A stretch of DNA of 46,037 nucleotides, taken from contig JACCRY010000204.1 of the NCBI GenBank assembly GCA_013813265.1, positions 1 to 46,037 on the forward strand. Reading direction: 5' to 3'. The notes beneath the pieces were generated by a model that was not told the origin of the DNA, ran no database searches, and worked only from the letters and a program-made list of their open reading frames with translations. Every line of letters starts with the position of its first letter. Positions within the stretch are counted from its first letter, which is position 1. The DNA comes from Parachlamydiaceae bacterium. GTDB taxonomy: Bacteria > Chlamydiota > Chlamydiia > Chlamydiales > Parachlamydiaceae. Shown piece after piece: positions 41,148-46,037 of the stretch. The position numbers were made by a program, and so were the translations under genes.

Positions 41148-43271
41148 ATGACGATCCCTACATTTGAAGGGGGAGGAATTCCCGAGCAGTTTCCATCCAT
41201 CCCCGAGTCCCCTTCAATTCGTTTTCATACCCCTACAGATATACAGGCCCTCCGGCAGTTAGCTAGTATGATTTTTATTTTGCCTAAAGGCATGCACTTA
41301 CCGTCATTTCATCGTCTTCCCGTTCCTAAAGTTATCTTTCAGCATCAAGTTGTTTCTCAGCTAATTGCTAAGTTTAATCCTTCACTGGTTCAACTGGCGA
41401 TTTTGACGCATAAAATTGCACCTGCCGAAAAACTTGAAAAATCTGAACCATTGCCTCCGAAAGAAGCAAGTACTCAACGTGATGAGACAACTGCAAAGGG
41501 CCTTGGACACGATCTCGTTAATATTGAAGTCTTTCAAGCTGGAAAAGGTGAAAGTCAAAGAGATCCAAAATTTTCTCCAGGGACAGGGGAGGGTCAAGCG
41601 GGTATAACTCCAAAAGAAGGGAAATCGGAGATAGCGCAAAAAGAAGGGAAGTCGGAGATATCGCAAAAAGAAGGAAAGTCGAACATTTCGCAAAAGGATG
41701 GAAAGCAAAACGAAGAACTTGGAATTGAACCAAAAGTGGGTCGTGCGGAAGCTGAATCTAATTCTCAACCTCCTTTAGGAAAAGAGGCCTCTTCGATGCC
41801 AGCTAGGCTTCCTTCATCTGAAAATCAAGGCACACAGACCAAATTCGGGGCTAAAGACGATGCTAAAGTCGAGATTTCTCAAAGCCAAAAGCCGTCAAAA
41901 GATGAGCAGGCAACTGAGAAAAATTCAGTTAAACCCTCAACTCACGAATCTGTAAAATCTGAGGCCAAGTTGGAAAAATCAGCTCCCAACGCCTTACCAA
42001 ATGCTCAACCAGATACGTCCCCTAAATCATCTGAAAAGTCACTTACAGGGGTAAACAAAATAATTCCTGTTGAAAAATTACCTGGTGAGAAGGAAATACC
42101 TGTTGTGCATGCAGGAAAAGACATGAAGGTTCATAAAGAAGAACATCATCAAGCAATTCAGAAAGACCAGGTGGCCATTATCCCTCATGTATTAGCTACG
42201 CGTTCTGAGGAATTGACTCCTATGACACAGCATAGAATTTTTCAAACGTTGGACCCCAATGCTAGCATGCTTGTACCTCCATGGCTTTCTATGCTATTGC
42301 CAAACCTTACAAAAGCTGAAATATCTTCTGAACGATCACGGAAAGGAGGAAAAGGTGCTGAAGCACAGCATCCTCATAAACTAAGCGATATTCTCTTTAT
42401 GCTTTTATGTGCAAATTTGTCAGGAATGCATTCCTTAAGAGACGCAATTCCGTTTATTGAAAAGAGAGAGAATTGGTTCAAAGTGGTTTTAGGATTGCGT
42501 CATGGGCTTCCTCCAAGGCAGTTGATCTTCTGGCTTCTTGCAACATTGGATTCCACACTTTTTGATCAGACGATGCGGCTTTGGCTTCAAGAGGTTCAAG
42601 GAGAGCAAAGCGGCTCGCAAATACTAGTCGATGTGATTATTTTACAGACTCCTCTAGGATTTATTTTGGGGAAGTTGCACGGCTCTGAAGGTAATCCCGG
42701 GGCGGCATCCAAACTTATTGAAGGGTTTTCCTTAAAAAACTTTATTTCCATGGTCAGGTCCAAAAGCTCTTATGGAACTCTACTAGAAAGAATTCGGCGA
42801 CGTGGCGCAGATTACATTGCAGAGGTGGATGAGGAGTTGACTTCAATAGAGAATTCACAAATCTATGAAAGCTATCTTGACGGGGTTGAAAGAGTTGTCG
42901 TTGAAGAGTGGATTCCCTCTGAAGACTCAGAAACAAATCTTCGAGTCCATTCTGAAATTTTCAGTTCTCAAGGAATTAGTAAATCTGAAAGATTTTACGT
43001 GTCGAGTTTAAAAAGCCCGAATGAAGATTTTTTTGATTTATTTAGAATTCAAAGACCCTATGAGAACAAGCTTTTCTGGTTGATAAACAGCGCTTTGAGA
43101 TTTCCTTCAATCGGAAACGCTTTTGAACGTTGCACTGCAACTTTACAAAATATAGAACAATATGCCAAAGAAGTAATCCAGTTTAATGGGGATGGAAAGA
43201 GCTCTGTTGAGCAACAAATGCAAAAAGCGTCTAAAGACCTGGATTTCTTGCTGCAGCTAACGCGTTTATAA
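41148..43271 (+). CDS. Protein with inactive ISAs1-type transposase-like C-terminal half
   Basis: 707 residues from ATG 41148 (GAGAGG upstream; the TTG at 41121 is rejected). Residues 1-100 are Pro-rich and globular. Residues about 100-400 are Lys/Glu/Ser-rich and disordered, with three 9-residue repeats. From about 411 the sequence follows H-repeat/ISAs1 transposases: LSDILFMLLCANLSGMHSLR, ENWFKVVLGLRHGLP and LLATLDSTLFDQ (associated domain), then GFILGKLHGSEGNPGAASKL, RRRGADYIAEVDE, and SERFYVSSLKSPNEDF with YENKLFWLINSALRF. The first two catalytic Asp sites (normally in DGK and DAM) are not present, so it cannot be an active transposase. Role unknown. Probably co-transcribed with the hydrolase gene 10 bp downstream. 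Confidence 0.65.
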   Translation: MTIPTFEGGGIPEQFPSIPESPSIRFHTPTDIQALRQLASMIFILPKGMHLPSFHRLPVPKVIFQHQVVSQLIAKFNPSLVQLAILTHKIAPAEKLEKSEPLPPKEASTQRDETTAKGLGHDLVNIEVFQAGKGESQRDPKFSPGTGEGQAGITPKEGKSEIAQKEGKSEISQKEGKSNISQKDGKQNEELGIEPKVGRAEAESNSQPPLGKEASSMPARLPSSENQGTQTKFGAKDDAKVEISQSQKPSKDEQATEKNSVKPSTHESVKSEAKLEKSAPNALPNAQPDTSPKSSEKSLTGVNKIIPVEKLPGEKEIPVVHAGKDMKVHKEEHHQAIQKDQVAIIPHVLATRSEELTPMTQHRIFQTLDPNASMLVPPWLSMLLPNLTKAEISSERSRKGGKGAEAQHPHKLSDILFMLLCANLSGMHSLRDAIPFIEKRENWFKVVLGLRHGLPPRQLIFWLLATLDSTLFDQTMRLWLQEVQGEQSGSQILVDVIILQTPLGFILGKLHGSEGNPGAASKLIEGFSLKNFISMVRSKSSYGTLLERIRRRGADYIAEVDEELTSIENSQIYESYLDGVERVVVEEWIPSEDSETNLRVHSEIFSSQGISKSERFYVSSLKSPNEDFFDLFRIQRPYENKLFWLINSALRFPSIGNAFERCTATLQNIEQYAKEVIQFNGDGKSSVEQQMQKASKDLDFLLQLTRL
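41613..41693 (+). repeat. Three 27-nt in-frame tandem repeats
   Basis: Units at 41613-41639, 41640-41666 and 41667-41693 encode KEGKSE(I)AQ-type 9-residue repeats, and a partial fourth (KDGK) follows. They lie in the disordered linker of the 41148 gene. Confidence 0.8.
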
Positions 43272-43281
43272 CTGAGGGTTT

Positions 43282-44022
43282 ATGAAAGTAGAAGAATTTG
43301 AATACTCCGTCGATGGAACTGTGTATCTGGGCTATTTAGCCTATGAAGAGGGTGAAGTCGGAAAAAAACTTCCAGGTGTGCTTGTCGCACATGCGTGGAG
43401 AGGGTTGGATGAATTTGCAAAAGATAAAGCAAAAGCACTTGCCAAACTTGGTTATGTTGGTTTTGCAATAGATCTGTATGGGGATGGCAAGTTTGCCGAA
43501 AGTGATGCAGAAGCAGCTGCATTGATGAAGCCCCTTTTCATTGAACGTAAAGAGTTAAGGAAGCGTATTGTAGGGGCTTATAAGGTTTTGCAGGATCATA
43601 CAGCAGTTGATGAACATAAGATTGGAGCCATTGGATTTTGCTTTGGGGGTCTTGCTGCCATTGAATTGTTACGAAGCGGAGTAGACTTGCGTGGAGGAGT
43701 TGTTTCTTTCCATGGAGTTCTTGGAAATCACCTTGGGGCATTGCGAGCTGAACTAGAACCTTCTGATTCACCTTTGAATGGCGCTTTATTACTTTTGCAT
43801 GGCTATAAGGATCCATTGGTCTCCTCTGAAGACCTTGAAAACATCCAAAAAGAGTTTACGGACGCAAATGTCGATTGGCAACTGAATGTTTTTGGTAGAG
43901 CATCGCACGCTTTTACGAATCCTGATGCTCAGGATGAAGGTTCAGGTCTTATTTATAATGCCGGAGCAGAAAGGCGCTCGCTAAAAGCAATGGAAAATTT
44001 TCTCTCGGAGCAGTTCTCCTAG
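43282..44022 (+). CDS. Dienelactone hydrolase family protein
   Basis: 246 residues, alpha/beta hydrolase. The nucleophile motif GAIGFCFGG has Cys in place of Ser, as in dienelactone hydrolases. The acid is Asp in LLLHGYKDPLVSSEDL and the base is His in GRASHAFTNPDA. Cytosolic; the physiological substrate is unknown, since such proteins often act on small esters or lactones. GAGGG precedes ATG 43282, 10 bp after the upstream gene's stop. Length is normal. Confidence 0.92.
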   Translation: MKVEEFEYSVDGTVYLGYLAYEEGEVGKKLPGVLVAHAWRGLDEFAKDKAKALAKLGYVGFAIDLYGDGKFAESDAEAAALMKPLFIERKELRKRIVGAYKVLQDHTAVDEHKIGAIGFCFGGLAAIELLRSGVDLRGGVVSFHGVLGNHLGALRAELEPSDSPLNGALLLLHGYKDPLVSSEDLENIQKEFTDANVDWQLNVFGRASHAFTNPDAQDEGSGLIYNAGAERRSLKAMENFLSEQFS

Positions 44023-44030
44023 CAGGAAAA

Positions 44031-44070
44031 GGGTGATTTGAATAAACTACAACCATAAATTGAATCACCC
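44031..44070. terminator. Hairpin between the hydrolase and TMEM14-like genes
   Basis: GGGTGATT (44031-44038) pairs with AATCACCC (44063-44070) around a 24-nt AT-rich loop. AGGAG of the next gene follows immediately. It may terminate the hydrolase transcript or regulate the next gene; no T-run. Confidence 0.4.
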
Positions 44071-44081
44071 CTAGGAGATCT

Positions 44082-44417
44082 ATGAAAATTACTGTTGGCC
44101 TCTATGCATTGCTTTTATTGATTGGCGGAATTATCGGGCATTATATGGCTAATAGCTTGCCTTCCCTCATTATGGGTTCGATAACAGCTTTTATTTTTGC
44201 CGTTCTCGCTTTTCAAAAAGGAAGAACTGCGCACCTTATTACTCTAGTGTTAACAGCATTGTTAGCAGGATTTTTCGGCTATCGCTTTTATTTAACTTTA
44301 AAATTTTTTCCTGCAGGCTTCATGAGCCTTGTTAGCTTTGGACTAGCTGTTGCTCTAGCACGAGATTTTTTTTCCAGCGCGTGCTGTAAAAGCGAGCCAA
44401 ATATAGAGAGCAGGTAA
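44082..44417 (+). CDS. TMEM14-family small membrane protein
   Basis: 111 residues with four hydrophobic helices and the Gly-rich pattern of the TMEM14/UPF0136 family (LIGGIIGHYMANSLPSLIMG and LLAGFFGYRFYLT, then FFPAGFMSLVSFGLAV). Eukaryotic members sit in mitochondrial membranes; bacterial and chloroplast relatives are linked to fatty-acid or haem transport, which is not established here. AGGAG is 7 nt before the ATG. Its last 86 bp overlap the 3' end of the MATE gene on the other strand. Confidence 0.8.
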   Translation: MKITVGLYALLLLIGGIIGHYMANSLPSLIMGSITAFIFAVLAFQKGRTAHLITLVLTALLAGFFGYRFYLTLKFFPAGFMSLVSFGLAVALARDFFSSACCKSEPNIESR

Positions 44418-45738
44418 CCAAACCATAAAATGCAGTGATCGCCCAGGCTACATCTGGGCCATTGCCTTGTAAGACAATAAAAAAGTAGGTTGGGAGCAGT
44501 GCAAAGATCCAAATGCTGCTTCCGCCGAGCTTAAGGATGAATTTCGTGTCTCCAGCTGCTGTAAGTAAACCCACCACAAGCCAATGGATTCCATCGAAGA
44601 GGAAGAAAATCCATACCCATAGGCAAGAAGAAGCAACGAGTTCATGAATTTTCTCAGAAGAAACGCTATCTTCCGAAATGAACAGTTTAACAAGAGGGCC
44701 GGAATCGATCATCAAAAAGGTCCCGAAAAGACAGAATAAAAAAAGATAGAATTTGATCCCGGAATGTAAAAGCTTCCATAAATCATCCCATTTCCGAGCA
44801 CCAATCATATTAGCTGCAATTGCCTGTGCTCCCTTGCTAACACCTTCAGTGAGGAAAGTAAATAAAAAAAAGATGCTTTGCGCGATTGAAACAACCGTTA
44901 AATGTTCTTCGCCTGCAGACATGAGCATCCTAAAAAATAATGCCCATGCAAGAATTTCAAGTGTATGTGCTAAAGAACTGGGTAATCCGAGGCGAATACA
45001 TTCAAAAAACTCATTCCGATTAAAATGAAAGCATCCTGTCCCATAAAGTTTTCGATTTTTAGTTTTGACGAAATCCAAAAATAAGATTAACGCTTGAATG
45101 AGTTGTGCCATTCCCGCGGCAATTGCAGCCCCTGAAATCCCGAGAGGGGGTAAATAGGGCTCAAAGCCAAAAATCAGTGCGTAGGCGAGAGGTATATTTA
45201 ATAAATTTGCACCTATCATGATCGCAGTGATAAACTTGACTCGACCGCGTCCTATATAAAAAGAAGAGAGAGCGCAATTGACACAAAAAATAGGCCCGAA
45301 ACACATCATATAGAAAAAATAATCGTTTTCCATCGTAAAGTAGGGTGAAGAGGCAAAGATATAATCTCCTGCAAAAAAACCTAAGGGAGTAAAAATAAAG
45401 ATAGAAAAAACTGAAAGCCAGATCATTTGCCAAATAGGGATTCCAATTTTCTCTGGCTGATTTGCACCGTAATAGCGTCCAACAAAAACTTCAGCGATGC
45501 AAGTGGTGCAGATAAAGGCAAATTGTAAAAAGGTAACAATTGTTCCTGATGAGGTAGCGGCATTGTGAGCTTCGATGGAAAATTGAGCGAGTAATATGCG
45601 GTCCCAAAAAAGCATGAGACTTCCCGACATTAGAGAGAGCATTAAGGGAAACGAGATCATCCAAAGTTCCCGCAAGCTTCCGCTTGGATAAGGAGTAAGG
45701 TTTTTATGGTTGTTATAATTTGATTTTGTTGAGTTCAT
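44332..45738 (-). CDS. MATE family efflux transporter
   Basis: 468 residues, 12 membrane helices. The first bundle begins SLRELWMISFPLMLSLMSGS and includes EVFVGRYYGANQPEKIG. The second includes LGLPSSLAHTLEILAWALFF and EGVSKGAQAIAANMIGARKW. MATE proteins export drugs, organic cations or metabolites by Na+ or H+ antiport at the inner membrane. The substrate is unknown. It is a full-length gene starting at ATG 45738. The tail-to-tail overlap with the TMEM14-like gene is 86 bp. Confidence 0.92.
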   Translation of the reverse strand: MNSTKSNYNNHKNLTPYPSGSLRELWMISFPLMLSLMSGSLMLFWDRILLAQFSIEAHNAATSSGTIVTFLQFAFICTTCIAEVFVGRYYGANQPEKIGIPIWQMIWLSVFSIFIFTPLGFFAGDYIFASSPYFTMENDYFFYMMCFGPIFCVNCALSSFYIGRGRVKFITAIMIGANLLNIPLAYALIFGFEPYLPPLGISGAAIAAGMAQLIQALILFLDFVKTKNRKLYGTGCFHFNRNEFFECIRLGLPSSLAHTLEILAWALFFRMLMSAGEEHLTVVSIAQSIFFLFTFLTEGVSKGAQAIAANMIGARKWDDLWKLLHSGIKFYLFLFCLFGTFLMIDSGPLVKLFISEDSVSSEKIHELVASSCLWVWIFFLFDGIHWLVVGLLTAAGDTKFILKLGGSSIWIFALLPTYFFIVLQGNGPDVAWAITAFYGLVTCSLYLARFYSTRWKKNLVLEQQLVQS

Positions 45739-45998
45739 AAATTTTTAGATTGATATTTGTGGTATTTCTAATTAATTATATACTTTTGATCTTTAAAAGT
45801 CAATAGTTAATATTTCAATTATCGTTTGTTTTATTAAAAGCGTGGCGTAACCTTTTCAGGCTAGTATAGTGAATAAGCCTTTCATGAGATTAGCGCTAAG
45901 AAATCACGTGCTTCTGTCGCCGGCTACCGCATAGGCATCAAGCTAAGCAAAGACTCCTCACGGAAAAGCCTTGATAAAAAAGAAAAAATAGAATAAAA
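45739..45998. other. Intergenic DNA upstream of the MATE gene
   Basis: AT-rich promoter-side region, then a more G+C-rich stretch (about 45840-45975) with no open frame longer than about 25 codons and no ribosome site. It may be a decayed remnant. No tRNA fold was found by eye. Confidence 0.4.
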
Positions 45999-46035
45999 AA
46001 GCCTCTCAATTAACCGCAAAGCAAAAGAGAGGCTT
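45999..46035 (-). terminator. Rho-independent terminator of a gene beyond the right edge
   Basis: AAGCCTCTC (45999-46007) and GAGAGGCTT (46027-46035) form a 9-bp stem. On the minus strand it is followed by a run of T (TTTTTT), so it ends a leftward transcript coming from outside the window. Confidence 0.8.
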
Positions 46036-46037
46036 CG

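Noticed and set aside
41613-41693. Regular 27-nt repeats as a CRISPR-like array
   Set aside because: No spacers; units are contiguous, in frame and encode protein repeats.
41382-41768. 128-codon minus-strand frame
   Set aside because: Antisense of the Lys/Glu repeat region of the 41148 gene; Phe/Leu-rich pattern is a mirror of that composition.
45840-45975. Possible tRNA or gene remnant in the G+C-richer stretch
   Set aside because: No cloverleaf could be drawn by eye and all frames are short.

Overview
The window reads as a chromosomal segment of an environmental (amoeba-associated) chlamydia, probably order Parachlamydiales. Four things point there. The shikimate genes stand in the chlamydial order aroA-aroL-aroC-aroB-aroDE, with the chlamydia-type AroD-AroE fusion. 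The GlyA is long (495 residues). The DNA is AT-rich. Several large proteins carry eukaryote-like domains (RasGEF, F-box, long coiled coil), as expected of an intracellular symbiont with secreted effectors. The genus cannot be fixed from the sequence alone.

Layout. 1-7.2 kb holds housekeeping and small genes: glyA, a topoisomerase III, a thioredoxin-like [2Fe-2S] ferredoxin, a small membrane protein, a dodecin and an exported GGCT-fold protein. 7.9-13.5 kb is the leftward aro operon, which makes chorismate. 13.7-19.8 kb holds a PRTase-like protein, a SIMPL protein, a two-gene exported pair that looks planctomycete-like, and a repeated hydrophobic protein. 20-31.7 kb looks like an effector island: a large XRE-type protein, a full RasGEF protein, an F-box protein with helical repeats, a second F-box-like protein and a 738-residue coiled-coil protein. 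31.8-37.2 kb is a tight three-gene operon. Its first gene fuses a zeta-toxin/P-loop-kinase-like domain to an IucA/IucC (NIS siderophore synthetase) domain, followed by a LysR regulator and an MFS transporter. 37.2-39.8 kb is a rearranged patch with a DUF4143 ATPase gene, a broken second copy of the MFS 3' half, and a higBA toxin-antitoxin pair. 40.1-45.7 kb holds an exported Fe/Mn superoxide dismutase, a long protein whose C-terminal half looks like a dead ISAs1-type transposase, a dienelactone hydrolase, a TMEM14-like protein and a MATE exporter.

Long imperfect palindromes occur throughout the intergenic DNA (2.3-2.5, 5.9, 7.6-7.9, 12.1, 18.4, 24.0, 31.7, 40.0 and 41.0 kb). Two overlap the aro genes: one carries the stop codon of aroDE, the other the start codon of the shikimate kinase. 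Two others (24.0 and 40.0 kb) are diverged copies of one sequence. They look like non-autonomous, MITE-like or REP-like elements that settled at gene ends and may act as terminators.

The strongest candidates for something little described are the kinase-NIS synthetase fusion operon, the bacterial RasGEF protein, and the domesticated transposase-like protein. No tRNA, rRNA or CRISPR array was seen.
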